Assembly (NCBI GenBank): GCA_903843305.1
Contig: CAIMPI010000035.1
Coordinates: 1-64,000, forward strand
Origin: an uncultured Chlorobiaceae bacterium
Lineage (GTDB): Bacteria > Bacteroidota > Chlorobiia > Chlorobiales > Chlorobiaceae
Length of the DNA stretch: 64,000 nt
Reading direction: 5' to 3'
The translations under genes and the position numbers were made by a program. The notes below the pieces were generated by a model. The model ran no database searches. It saw only the letters and a list, made by a program, of their open reading frames with translations, and had not been told where the DNA came from. This document shows, in pieces, positions 44,073 through 52,398 of this stretch. Numbering within the stretch: position 1 is the first letter of the stretch; every line of letters starts with the position of its first letter.

Positions 44073-45125
44073 ATGAAAACAAACACGGCACAAGTAACCT
44101 TTGCAGACGTTATGGGTATTTGTGATGGAAAAGAGGATATTGATTGTTCAAACAAGGGATTAACGTCACTATCTGGTTGTCCGGAAAAAGTCGGAGATTT
44201 CAATTGTTCAGGAAATAAACTGACAACACTTGAGGGTGCACCTAAAATAATTAAGGGAGATTTCAATTGTTCAGGGAACTTGTTGACCTCGCTGGAGGGA
44301 GCCCCTGAGGAGGTTAAAGGAAATTTTGATTGTTCCAATAATCGTTTGAAATCTCTTGCTGGCATTCCAGTTTTTATTATGGGAGATTTTTCTTGTGCAG
44401 GAAACCAGTTGACATCGCTCAAAGGCGAAACAGATGGTACATTTCTTACAGGGTGCCCGGAGGTTGTTGAAGGAGATTTTAATTGTTCCGGTAACAAGCT
44501 TACTGCACTTGAAGGTGCGCCTCTTCTTGTTGGGGGTGATTTTGATTGTTCAGATAATCAACTTACTTCACTCAAGGGTGCAACAAAAAAAATTCAAGGT
44601 GATTTTGATTGTTCAAATAATCAATTGACCTCTCTTTCTGGTAGTCCCGATTGTATTATGGGGGATTATTCTTGCACAGGAAACCAGTTGACATCGCTCA
44701 AGGGTGGACCTCGAAAAGTGTTCGGTGACTTCGATTGTTCAGCCAATCAATTGACCTCTCTCAAGGGAGCACATAAAAAAGTTTATGGTATTTTTAATTG
44801 TTCAGTCAACCAGTTGACCTCCCTCAAGGGCGCTCCTGAAGAAGTTAATGCTTTTGTCTGTTCCTGCAACCAATTGCCTTCACTCAAGTGGGCCCCTGAA
44901 AAAGTCAAGGGTGATTTTGATTGCTCAGGTAACCAATTGATTTCACTCGAAGGCGCCCCCAAAAAAGTTAAAGGAAATTTTAATTGCTCTGAGAACAAGT
45001 TGTCAGTGCTTGATGGTACTCTCAAGAAAGTTGGCGGAGATTTTATTTGCGGAGATAATGTTCAGCCCTTTGACGAAGAACAAGTTCGAGTAGTTTGCAA
45101 TGTCAAAGGTAACTGCATCTCATAA
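44073..45125 (+). CDS. Leucine-rich-repeat-like protein with about 14 CS-N-LTSL repeats
   Basis: A 350-residue protein of tandem units of about 20-23 residues, consensus GDFDCSxNQLTSLxGAPxxV, counted 14 times from residue 22 (DIDCSNKGLTSL) to about 318 (NFNCSENKLSVL) plus a degenerate end. One unit near residue 120 has an insert (ETDGTFLTGCPEV). No signal peptide or membrane helix. The repeats resemble solenoid LRR-type domains used for protein binding. Near-identical codon blocks point to expansion by internal duplication. The gene sits directly after the truncated decarboxylase and is probably acquired. Confidence 0.7.
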   Translation: MKTNTAQVTFADVMGICDGKEDIDCSNKGLTSLSGCPEKVGDFNCSGNKLTTLEGAPKIIKGDFNCSGNLLTSLEGAPEEVKGNFDCSNNRLKSLAGIPVFIMGDFSCAGNQLTSLKGETDGTFLTGCPEVVEGDFNCSGNKLTALEGAPLLVGGDFDCSDNQLTSLKGATKKIQGDFDCSNNQLTSLSGSPDCIMGDYSCTGNQLTSLKGGPRKVFGDFDCSANQLTSLKGAHKKVYGIFNCSVNQLTSLKGAPEEVNAFVCSCNQLPSLKWAPEKVKGDFDCSGNQLISLEGAPKKVKGNFNCSENKLSVLDGTLKKVGGDFICGDNVQPFDEEQVRVVCNVKGNCIS

Positions 45126-45177
45126 CTTCAGCCCTTGCCATACTGACTTTACCTGTGGACTTTTATTCAAAGTTAAT

Positions 45178-45207
45178 CCGGCAACAACCCCTTGGAGCTG
45201 TTGCCGG
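45178..45207. terminator. Hairpin between convergent genes
   Basis: CCGGCAACA (45178-45186) and TGTTGCCGG (45199-45207) form a 9-bp perfect stem between the convergent ends at 45125 (+) and 45217 (-). No strong T-tract, so termination is likely but not typical. Confidence 0.6.
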
Positions 45208-45216
45208 GAAGAAAGG

Positions 45217-46746
45217 CTAATGAAAGGCGTTGGTCAAATCACCTGCCTGAAGCCGAACTCCAGGTAAAGGCTCAAGCTCAAACCGTTTCGTTATAAATTT
45301 CAGGATAGATGTTGTATCGTAATAGGTATGATCGACAAAATGAGTTTTGGCAAATGGTGATATGATAATAGCCGGAATACGTATGCCAGGTCCCCATCGA
45401 TCACCTTTCGGCGGAGCAACATGGTCCCAGAACCCGCCATTTTCATCATAAGTTACAATGATTGCCATTTTTTTCCATTGCGGACTTTTCTGTAAGTCAT
45501 GGATAACTTTGGCAATATGTTTGTCTCCTGACATCACATCCGCATATCCGGGATGCTGGTTGAGATTGCCTTGGGGTTTATAAAAGACAACTGATGGTAA
45601 CGTGCCTGTAGTAATATCTTTTTGCAAGTCGGTATAGTCTTTCAGGTGAATTTTTCGTTCATGTGAACCCGCATCCGTTGTCGGATCAAATCTTTTAAAG
45701 TAATTGAATGGCTGGTGGTGAGGCTGAAAATTTGAGGTTTTATTGTTATTGATAACTCCGCGATTAGTTAATGCCTCATTCCATGCCCCTGCATACCATA
45801 CCCAGCTCACACTTTTTGCACTCAAGGCGTCACCGATGGTTCTGAAATCTTGGGGAGGAAGAGGATTTTTTGTCACATCAGCAAGTTGATTATTTCCGCC
45901 AGAACTTGGCGGGATGCCACTGGGTTGAAAGGAAGGTTGCAGGGTATTTACCGCATAGCCATCAGGAGTCAGCGCTTGATCGGCAACATAAATGGCCTTA
46001 CCTGTTATGGCGCTGACAGGTGATTTTTCAGCAAGAGTAAGTTTGATGCCAGTTGTGTCAACACTACTTCTGAGATTGGCTGGTGCATCAGGGTACGTGG
46101 GAGTTGAGGCGGAAATCAGCCAGAAATGGTTCAGAAAAGATCCGCCAAAAGCACCCATGAAAAAATTATCTGCAAGGGTGTACTTTTTAGCTAACTTCCA
46201 CAGTTGCATTACGGAGCCATCGTAATAACCCATCGTCAAACCACCAGCATCAGACCAGGCAGCAAACATGTTGTTTTTGCCATTATTAATCTGCATCTGA
46301 TTGTTGTAAAACCGATGCACTAAATCAGGTGTGGCTTTGTCTGGCATTAATCCTCCTGATAAAGCCCTGTGTTGAGAATCAATACGGAATGGTGCATCAG
46401 GTAATTCCTTGATAAAGCTCAAAGTATTGCCTGAGTCATTCCAGACTGAAGGAAGATGAAGGAGAGGAGTTACGCCATCTCTGTCAACTTGTTTGAAATC
46501 ATTAAAATCATTGAGTTTACCCTCAGCATTTTTTAATATGCCGTTTGCACCCGGAAACAGTCCATATAAATTATCAAAACTTCGATTTTCAGCATAAATC
46601 ACCACTATTGTCTCAATTTTCGAAAGCGAAACATTATCTTTTCTTGGAGCGGCAACTAAATAATTCCATGCAGAAAGCAAGGAGATGACAATCATTACAG
46701 GCAATTGCCACATTACTCTGGCTGATTTTTTTTTCATCATACACAT
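45217..46746 (-). CDS. AcpA/phospholipase C-family secreted acid phosphatase
   Basis: A 509-residue protein with an N-terminal signal or anchor segment (QLPVMIVISLLSAWNYLVAA). Phosphoesterase-family motifs are IVVIYAENRSFDNLYGLFPG (catalytic/metal ENRSFDN), NNMFAAWSDAGGLTMGYYDG, FFMGAFGGSFLNHFWLISA, HPGYADVMSGDKHIAKVIHD and IIVTYDENGGFWDHVAPPKG. Such enzymes release phosphate from phosphomonoesters or phospholipids in the periplasm. Its place near phoU/ppk1/phoB fits phosphate scavenging. Confidence 0.87.
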   Translation of the reverse strand: MCMMKKKSARVMWQLPVMIVISLLSAWNYLVAAPRKDNVSLSKIETIVVIYAENRSFDNLYGLFPGANGILKNAEGKLNDFNDFKQVDRDGVTPLLHLPSVWNDSGNTLSFIKELPDAPFRIDSQHRALSGGLMPDKATPDLVHRFYNNQMQINNGKNNMFAAWSDAGGLTMGYYDGSVMQLWKLAKKYTLADNFFMGAFGGSFLNHFWLISASTPTYPDAPANLRSSVDTTGIKLTLAEKSPVSAITGKAIYVADQALTPDGYAVNTLQPSFQPSGIPPSSGGNNQLADVTKNPLPPQDFRTIGDALSAKSVSWVWYAGAWNEALTNRGVINNNKTSNFQPHHQPFNYFKRFDPTTDAGSHERKIHLKDYTDLQKDITTGTLPSVVFYKPQGNLNQHPGYADVMSGDKHIAKVIHDLQKSPQWKKMAIIVTYDENGGFWDHVAPPKGDRWGPGIRIPAIIISPFAKTHFVDHTYYDTTSILKFITKRFELEPLPGVRLQAGDLTNAFH

Positions 46747-46877
46747 ATATTATTTATAAGATTGTATATACAATATCTTGTCTATTGTATGATACTTTTG
46801 ACCAAAGAAGTGTTCTCTCAATTAACAGTCGCAAGAGCATCACGCATATTTTGAACATCTATGGTTCATTTTGGTTA
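46747..46877 (-). promoter_or_regulatory. Phosphatase upstream region with ATTGTATATACAAT palindrome
   Basis: A perfect 14-bp palindrome at 46761-46774 lies 15 bp before the start of the phosphatase gene. Its core TTGTATATAC also occurs in the brnTA promoter (32139-32148). No PHO-box-like repeat was found here. Confidence 0.4.
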
Positions 46878-47606
46878 CTAAGTATTACGCAGCGGATAGA
46901 CCTTAAACCATTCAACATGATCTCCGAACCGCATAGACTTCAACTCAGCTTCTATAGTTTCTTTACTTCTCATTGATTTCATCGGGAGCTGGAATATTTC
47001 GAAGTCCCACTCTCCATGGAATGATCCTGATTCATTCACTATTGCAGTTTTCACTCGAGACTGTGAGGTATAGGTTATGGCATATACAGCGTGTTCATCA
47101 TATATAATTCCATTAAAGTTGTTTGTAACGTTTTTCAGTATACGATACTTGCTAAGTCTCTTGCTGATTGGTTTTTGATAATTTAACGTATTGCATTTAA
47201 CGGTACTATGTGCCAATTCAAGATATATTGTTGTTTTTTCTATCATTGATTTGTTAAGCTCAAACTTTTCACCATCTAAAAGCAAGAAAGAATAGGGAGG
47301 AATTTGAGCGATAGTTGATTGATATCCTTTTAGAATTAATGGCGGATTACACTTTTTTAATTCTAATAAAAACTCATCATCATTTATCGAAGCAAATATT
47401 GAGTATATAACAATGGTGCGATCTTTCATGTTTCTGAGATCGACATACCTTATGCAAAGTGGTGAAATTGGATTATTAGCAAATGATATCCCTGCATTTA
47501 CTTTAGTTCCAATTTTCTGTAATCCGAGATATAAAGAAATGGGAAAAATGAGCAGACCTGGTACTATTTTAAGAAATTCCTGAAAGTTAAAGAAATATCC
47601 ATGCAT
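46878..47606 (-). CDS. Hypothetical protein with N-terminal membrane segment
   Basis: A 242-residue protein with one hydrophobic segment (FLKIVPGLLIFPISLYLGLQ, about residues 11-30). A soluble domain rich in beta-like stretches follows (RTIVIYSIFASINDDEFLLE, IAQIPPYSFLLLDGEKFELN, DEHAVYAITYTSQSRVKTAI). No family recognised. AT-rich compared with neighbours and flanked by long non-coding gaps, so probably acquired. The topology recalls the orphan at 125-814, but no sequence similarity is visible. Confidence 0.6.
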   Translation of the reverse strand: MHGYFFNFQEFLKIVPGLLIFPISLYLGLQKIGTKVNAGISFANNPISPLCIRYVDLRNMKDRTIVIYSIFASINDDEFLLELKKCNPPLILKGYQSTIAQIPPYSFLLLDGEKFELNKSMIEKTTIYLELAHSTVKCNTLNYQKPISKRLSKYRILKNVTNNFNGIIYDEHAVYAITYTSQSRVKTAIVNESGSFHGEWDFEIFQLPMKSMRSKETIEAELKSMRFGDHVEWFKVYPLRNT

Positions 47607-48081
47607 AAGAAAATAATTGTCTAATAGCCATTAGTTTGAATAACTGTGCCATTTTTGTGCAAGGTTACTCAATCTATAAGCGTTATATTACCTACTATCT
47701 AACTTTCCGTTATTTTCAAGGCTAAGTATCGATGCAATAATTTCACCTGCTGGCCGATATTTTCTTGCTAATGTTGCGTCGCTAAAGATGGCCTCAAACG
47801 AAGCAATGAGACATTATAGTACGTTGTAATTTTTTTCATGTTCAGGAACTACCTGTGAGGGTTAAAAAAATCGTAGATGAGCAATCTTCTTATTAATTTA
47901 AAGAAAAATGTCCCAAAAATTGTTGAGATATTGTTAAGGATTTGTTAAGAATCAGTAATAACTTGTGGAACAGAGAGTTGATGAGAGTTCTTTAAAAAAA
48001 GGGTTATAAATTTTACTGTACATTCATATGATGCTATGAGTTAATAAGATGCAGAGTGGCTCAACGTTTAAATTTCATGTT
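47607..48081. other. Long intergenic region upstream of phoB
   Basis: About 475 bp, AT-rich, no gene or hairpin recognised. It contains the PHO-box-like array at 47920-47952 about 130 bp before the phoB start. Confidence 0.4.
47920..47952 (+). promoter_or_regulatory. PHO-box-like array of three 11-bp direct repeats
   Basis: TTGTTGAGATA, TTGTTAAGGAT and TTGTTAAGAAT follow each other with an exact 11-bp period. The complement reads CTTAACAA-N3-CTTAACAA-N3-CTCAACAA, close to cyanobacterial PHO boxes and to Bacillus TTAACA repeats. The place, upstream of a PhoB-like gene, suggests autoregulation. Confidence 0.55.
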
Positions 48082-48771
48082 ATGTCGGATCCAATGCTCC
48101 TTGTTGTCGAGGATGACCAGAATCTCGCTAATCTGCTTGAGTATAATCTCAATCGGGCAGGCTATAAATGTTTTATTTCAGGAAGTGCCGAAGATGCTCT
48201 CACAGAACTTTCACGAAAAAGTTTTGATCTTGTTCTGCTTGATATCATGCTGCCGGGGATGGATGGCTTTGAGTTATGCCGTAAAATCAGGCAACATCAA
48301 CTCTACAAGGATATCCCCATTATTATGGTGACGGCCAAAGGGGAAGAGATCGACAGGATTCTCGGTTTTGAACTCGGCATTGATGACTATGTTGTCAAAC
48401 CATTCAGTCCCCGGGAGCTGAGCCTTCGGATACGGGCAATCCTCAAGCGGGAGCGCCGTCAAGGAGGCAAAGTAAACGAGGTGCTTAAGACGGGAGGGCT
48501 TGAAGTTGATCTAACTCGTCATATCGTTACGCTTGATGGTAAAGAACTTGTGCTGACCCTTATGGAGTTCAAACTGCTTGTTGCGCTCCTCAAAAGAAAG
48601 GGAGAAGCCCAGTCACGGGAGGCGCTGCTCAGCGATGTCTGGGATATAGATAAAAGCATCAGTACAAGAACCATTGATACGCACATTACAAGGATCCGCG
48701 AAAAGCTTGGAGAAACAGGTAGCATTATCAAAACGGTACGGGGGCTTGGCTACAAGCTTGACGAGAAATAG
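48082..48771 (+). CDS. phoB: PhoB/OmpR-family response regulator
   Basis: Start at 48082 (MSDPMLLVVEDDQNLANLLE). 229 residues: a receiver domain (about 1-120) with acidic pocket VVEDD, phospho-acceptor Asp in LVLLDIMLPGMDGFELCR, Thr in IIMVTAKGEE and Lys in DDYVVKPFSPREL. A winged-helix DNA-binding domain follows (about 130-229; LTLMEFKLLVALLKRKGEAQ, TIDTHITRIREKLGE, IKTVRGLGYKL). No histidine kinase is adjacent. PhoB is inferred from the phosphate genes nearby and the PHO-box-like array upstream. Confidence 0.8.
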   Translation: MSDPMLLVVEDDQNLANLLEYNLNRAGYKCFISGSAEDALTELSRKSFDLVLLDIMLPGMDGFELCRKIRQHQLYKDIPIIMVTAKGEEIDRILGFELGIDDYVVKPFSPRELSLRIRAILKRERRQGGKVNEVLKTGGLEVDLTRHIVTLDGKELVLTLMEFKLLVALLKRKGEAQSREALLSDVWDIDKSISTRTIDTHITRIREKLGETGSIIKTVRGLGYKLDEK

Positions 48772-48818
48772 TGAACTTGCAACATTTGTTCGGACTTTAC
48801 GTCCCCTTGTCCCATATT

Positions 48819-49553
48819 CTAAAACGTCTCGGTAAACGACTTAATTCCAAGAATATTGGAAAGCGTGAAGCCCTCGCCATAGAGGGCTCCGATTTGTTCG
48901 CCGAAGTAGCGGGCTCGGGCTTCGAGGCCGGTGAGGAACTCGGGGCGGTTGATCATTGTTCTTGGGTTTTCTGTTGTCCCTTTTTTGTAAAACTGTGTGC
49001 TGAAGGCGAGAACTCCTTGTCTTGAGGCTTCAAAGGTCTTTGAGACGTCGACAATGATGTCGGGTTCGATATGTTTGAACTGGATGTAGTAGAGGAGGTG
49101 TTTAGGTCGATGGGGATCCTGCACTTTCCCGTTCATGGTCGTGGTGAGTTGCTGTAACCCGGCATAGTAGCAGGCGTCGGTCACGAGTCTGGAGGCTTTA
49201 AGGTGATCGGGGTGTCGTTCGTCAGGGGAGTTTGCAAAGACAACGTGTGGCCTGAATTGCCTGATGACCTTGATGATTTCGGCCAGGTTTTCTTCGGTAT
49301 TAAAAAGTTTAGAGTCGCCGAGATCGAGGGTAGTGCGGCACAGGTAGCCCATCAGTTGTGCTGCGGTTTCGGCTTCTCTCTTTCTTGTTTCAGGGGTGCC
49401 GAGGGTTCCCATTTCGCCTCTTGTGAGATCGCATACCGCGACGCTTTCTCCTTCGTTTATGATTTTGAGAAGCGTTGCTCCGCATGCGAGTTCAACGTCA
49501 TCCGGATGGGCGCCGAAAGCAAGGGCATAGATGGTTTCTGGTGATCGTTCCAA
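48819..49553 (-). CDS. bshB1: Bacillithiol-type biosynthesis deacetylase BshB1
   Basis: A 244-residue LmbE/PIG-L-family zinc deacetylase: AFGAHPDDVELACGATLLKI (zinc AHPDD), LTRGEMGTLGTPETRKREAE and SPDERHPDHLKASRLVTDAC (zinc HPDH). The ETRKREA and DLGDSK features are typical of BshB1, which removes acetyl from GlcNAc-malate. Green sulfur bacteria make N-methyl-bacillithiol. The gene is divergent from dut, with 69 bp between starts. Confidence 0.88.
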   Translation of the reverse strand: MERSPETIYALAFGAHPDDVELACGATLLKIINEGESVAVCDLTRGEMGTLGTPETRKREAETAAQLMGYLCRTTLDLGDSKLFNTEENLAEIIKVIRQFRPHVVFANSPDERHPDHLKASRLVTDACYYAGLQQLTTTMNGKVQDPHRPKHLLYYIQFKHIEPDIIVDVSKTFEASRQGVLAFSTQFYKKGTTENPRTMINRPEFLTGLEARARYFGEQIGALYGEGFTLSNILGIKSFTETF

Positions 49554-49622
49554 TTGTCCTGTGTTTTATCTGTTATATTGCAATTTTTTGACAACTTCTT
49601 GATAACAAGCCAGTTCTGACCA

Positions 49623-50069
49623 ATGCTCAAAGTAAAGATAGTTCGCCTTGATAAGCAAGCAACATTACCGGTTTATGCCACCGCTCATGCTGCTGGCATG
49701 GATATTTCTGCATGCCTCGAAGCGTCGGTGACCCTTGAACCCTTTTCAACAGCCCTTATCCCTTCCGGTTTTGCCATAGAGCTTCCTGAAGGCTATGAGG
49801 CGCAGCTTCGTCCGAGGAGTGGGCTTGCATTACGTTCGATGATTTCACTGCCAAATTCTCCGGCAACGATTGATGCTGATTACCGTGGTGAGGTCAAGGT
49901 GATTCTCGTCAATTATGGGAAGGAGCCGTTTACTGTTTCTCACGGCGATCGCATTGCGCAGATGGTGGTGGCTCGGGTTGAGCAGGTGCATTTTGAGGAG
50001 GTGGCAGAGCTTGCCTCAACAGTTCGAGGCGAAGGGGGATTTGGCCATACGGGGACGGGGAGACGGTAA
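49623..50069 (+). CDS. dut: dUTP diphosphatase
   Basis: A 148-residue protein of normal trimeric dUTPase length with the five motifs: [47 protein letters not shown] and [14 protein letters not shown]. It hydrolyses dUTP to dUMP and pyrophosphate. Motif 5 is intact at the C-terminus. Confidence 0.96.
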   Translation: MLKVKIVRLDKQATLPVYATAHAAGMDISACLEASVTLEPFSTALIPSGFAIELPEGYEAQLRPRSGLALRSMISLPNSPATIDADYRGEVKVILVNYGKEPFTVSHGDRIAQMVVARVEQVHFEEVAELASTVRGEGGFGHTGTGRR

Positions 50070-50173
50070 TAAAGCGGCTTTAGAAAACGCCACAGTTGTC
50101 ATGGTGAGCGAAGCATTCATCTTTTTTTAAGGATTCTTAACTTCGCTCAAAATGATGTATAGGGGTGTGTGCC

Positions 50174-50950
50174 TCAGATTTTTTTCTCTTGAACAGGCGC
50201 TGTAACAACAATTTCTTTTGGAGCGATCACTTCAGTCGGAGCGGCAACAATCTCTTTAGGTGTAAAGTGTATCTGGGTGACATCTTTTTTTGGTCGATTT
50301 TCACGGCTTCCAAGCATACCAGGCATACCAGGCATTCCCGGCATGAATGAGCTGTTCATAAGCTGCCCCAGTCCGGCGCTGACATTATTGAAAAGGTTCT
50401 GTACCTGGTTGGTGCTCCCGGCTGCGTTCAGGTTTTCAAGAAGGCCAGTCCATAATTTGCCGAGCTCCTGAAAAGAGTTCTGTACTTGCCCTGATGTAAT
50501 AGTGGAGGTGACTCCCTCAATAAGTTGTCCTGGAACGGAGGTGACGTTGTTGAACATCTCCCTGACGGGTTCTGAATTGATGGTGGAGGTAACTCCGTCA
50601 ATAAGTTGCCCGGTTGCGGAACTCACCGAATTGAGCACTCCCTGTACCGATTCGACAGTGATGGTAGAGGTAACGCCTTCAATAAGCTGCCCGGTTGCGG
50701 AGCTCACTGAACTGATCATTCCTTGAACCGGTTCGGAATTCATGGTCGTGGTAACGCCCTCAATAAGCTGCCCGGTAACCGAACTTACGGTGGTGATGAT
50801 TCCCTGTACTGAAATAATCGTCGAGTCAATCAAGGCGCCCATGCTCCCGATTAAATGGGCCATGTCTCCATTGCCGACACCACTATCTGTATTGTTCGAT
50901 GAGACAGGTACAACTGCCCCTGCCGGTTTTTTGAGTTCTTCTGCTGCCAT
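50174..50950 (-). CDS. csmH: Chlorosome envelope protein, CsmH-like, with internal repeats
   Basis: Start at 50950 (MAAEELKKPAGAVVPVSSNN); upstream codons are not protein-like. 258 residues, Ser/Thr/Val-rich. About 4-5 repeats of roughly 31 residues span about 30-175, consensus VQGMISSVSSATGQLIEGVT then STI(N/T)SEP. An amphipathic helical stretch, a PGMPGMPGMLG run (about 207-217) and a charged Pro/Val C-terminal tail follow. Weakly hydrophobic repeats and the neighbours (crtQ and two glycosyltransferases downstream, as I recall for csmH in Chlorobaculum tepidum) point to the chlorosome surface. Family assignment is from pattern and context. Confidence 0.55.
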   Translation of the reverse strand: MAAEELKKPAGAVVPVSSNNTDSGVGNGDMAHLIGSMGALIDSTIISVQGIITTVSSVTGQLIEGVTTTMNSEPVQGMISSVSSATGQLIEGVTSTITVESVQGVLNSVSSATGQLIDGVTSTINSEPVREMFNNVTSVPGQLIEGVTSTITSGQVQNSFQELGKLWTGLLENLNAAGSTNQVQNLFNNVSAGLGQLMNSSFMPGMPGMPGMLGSRENRPKKDVTQIHFTPKEIVAAPTEVIAPKEIVVTAPVQEKKI

Positions 50951-51071
50951 AATTATGGTTGGGTTAAAGATAGGTAAGTGAAAATATTTTTTTGAATATA
51001 ACAACTTATTTACTAACGCCATTAACCTCTTGAAGCTATTTTGGGCGGAGTGCTCTCCACATTCTCTTTTG

Positions 51072-51764
51072 TTAGATAATATTTTCCCTGTAGTACCGAA
51101 TAATGGACTCCTGGGTAACTCCAAGTGCATACATGAGATGAATGGTTCCGAAGCTGAGCTGGAGAGGAATAATACCGTTGCGGTGATACTTGCGGGCTGA
51201 CGTAGTAACCTCTGTTTCGAGAATGTGAAACGGTGTAATCCGTTCTAACCGTGCGATAATATCGTAATCTTCCATAATGAGCAAGGTCTCGTCGAATCCT
51301 CCAATCCTGGCAAAAAGTTCTTTCTTGATAAAGAGTGATTGATCTCCGCCCCGACAGATCATCAGGGGAAACTGTGTGAACCATCCGAACAGGCTCATGA
51401 GAGGGTGGTCATCATCAAAGTGCATTCTGAAGCATCCAGCCATTTTGCCTGTAGCAACTGCTGAACGGATATCCTCGATAAAGGTTGCTGGAGGGAGTGT
51501 ATCGGCGTGCAGAAAATAGAGAATCTCACCTTTGGCATGACGAGTTCCGTTGTTCATCTGTATAGCACGTCCTCTTGAGCTGTTGCAGACGGTTACCGGA
51601 AAGCTTGAAAGGATATCAAATGTTTTGTCTGTACTTGCGTCACTGATAATGATCTCAACTCCCTCTGAGCGCTCTGTCAGGGCAAGGAGTTTCTGCATTG
51701 TAAGAGCGATAATGCTCTCTTCGTTACAGGTCGGGATAATGATACTTATGGTTTGCTCGTCCAT
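51072..51764 (-). CDS. Family 2 glycosyltransferase
   Basis: A 230-residue protein with a GT-A fold: TISIIIPTCNEESIIALTMQ, IIISDASTDKTFDIL, ARGxA-type RGRAIQMNNGTRHAKGEILY and FLHADTLPP (metal-binding DxD analogue HAD). It belongs to the small GT2 group commonly found next to a DUF2064 protein, as here (18-bp overlap with the next gene upstream). Acceptor unknown. The genomic link with crtQ may hint at pigment or lipid glycosylation, but this is only proximity. Confidence 0.82.
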   Translation of the reverse strand: MDEQTISIIIPTCNEESIIALTMQKLLALTERSEGVEIIISDASTDKTFDILSSFPVTVCNSSRGRAIQMNNGTRHAKGEILYFLHADTLPPATFIEDIRSAVATGKMAGCFRMHFDDDHPLMSLFGWFTQFPLMICRGGDQSLFIKKELFARIGGFDETLLIMEDYDIIARLERITPFHILETEVTTSARKYHRNGIIPLQLSFGTIHLMYALGVTQESIIRYYRENII

Positions 51765-52375
51765 AAAGTGCTTTTTTTAAAGTCGTCAAAGGTATCGATA
51801 TCCGACAACTCCACAAGCAGTTTATACGTTGTGTCAAGCTGTTGGAGTATTGCTATAGTATCCTTCAGTACTTCAGAGGTACTCCACTGTCGGTGAAGGA
51901 ACAGTTCCGGGATGACTCTCTTCATGCCGATGAGGTAAAATCCTCCATCTGTAGCAGGTCCGATAACGGCATCAGATTGCTCAAGGGCTGAAAACGCATC
52001 CTCAAGGACTGCTGAGCTCAGTTCGTAACAGTCTGTTCCAATGAGTACAACATGGTGAAATCCGCTTTCAAATCCGTTTTTGAAGGCATGCAGCATCCGT
52101 TCGCCCAGATCATTACCTTCCTGCAGCCAGACGCTGAAATTTTCGGTGAGAAAGAGATCGGAAGTGGGAATAAAGCGAGAGTAAAAAACCATCCGTTCTG
52201 CATGAACCTTACCTGAAACCAGGGCGGTATGGTGGCGGAGTAGTTCATAGATTTCAAGGGCTTTTTCGTCGCCGATAGTATTCGCCAGGCGGGTTTTGAC
52301 CATTCCCGCCTCAGGATTTTTACTTAAAATGATGAGCAGTCGGTCACTTTTATTCATACCAGAGATCCCTGACAT
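51746..52375 (-). CDS. DUF2064 / CofC-like nucleotidyl- or glycosyltransferase
   Basis: A 209-residue protein (start could be MNKSDRLLIILSKNP at 52357). The NTP-transferase-like motifs are ILSKNPEAGMVKTRLANTIG, GNDLGERMLHAF, HVVLIGTDCYELSSAVLEDA and DAVIGPATDGGFYLIGMKRV. This family (TIGR04282-type) usually pairs with the GT2 protein encoded immediately downstream, with overlapping reading frames as seen here. Substrate unknown. Confidence 0.8.
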   Translation of the reverse strand: MSGISGMNKSDRLLIILSKNPEAGMVKTRLANTIGDEKALEIYELLRHHTALVSGKVHAERMVFYSRFIPTSDLFLTENFSVWLQEGNDLGERMLHAFKNGFESGFHHVVLIGTDCYELSSAVLEDAFSALEQSDAVIGPATDGGFYLIGMKRVIPELFLHRQWSTSEVLKDTIAILQQLDTTYKLLVELSDIDTFDDFKKSTLWTSKP

Positions 52376-52398
52376 CTTGAACAGGCCCCTGCTGACTA

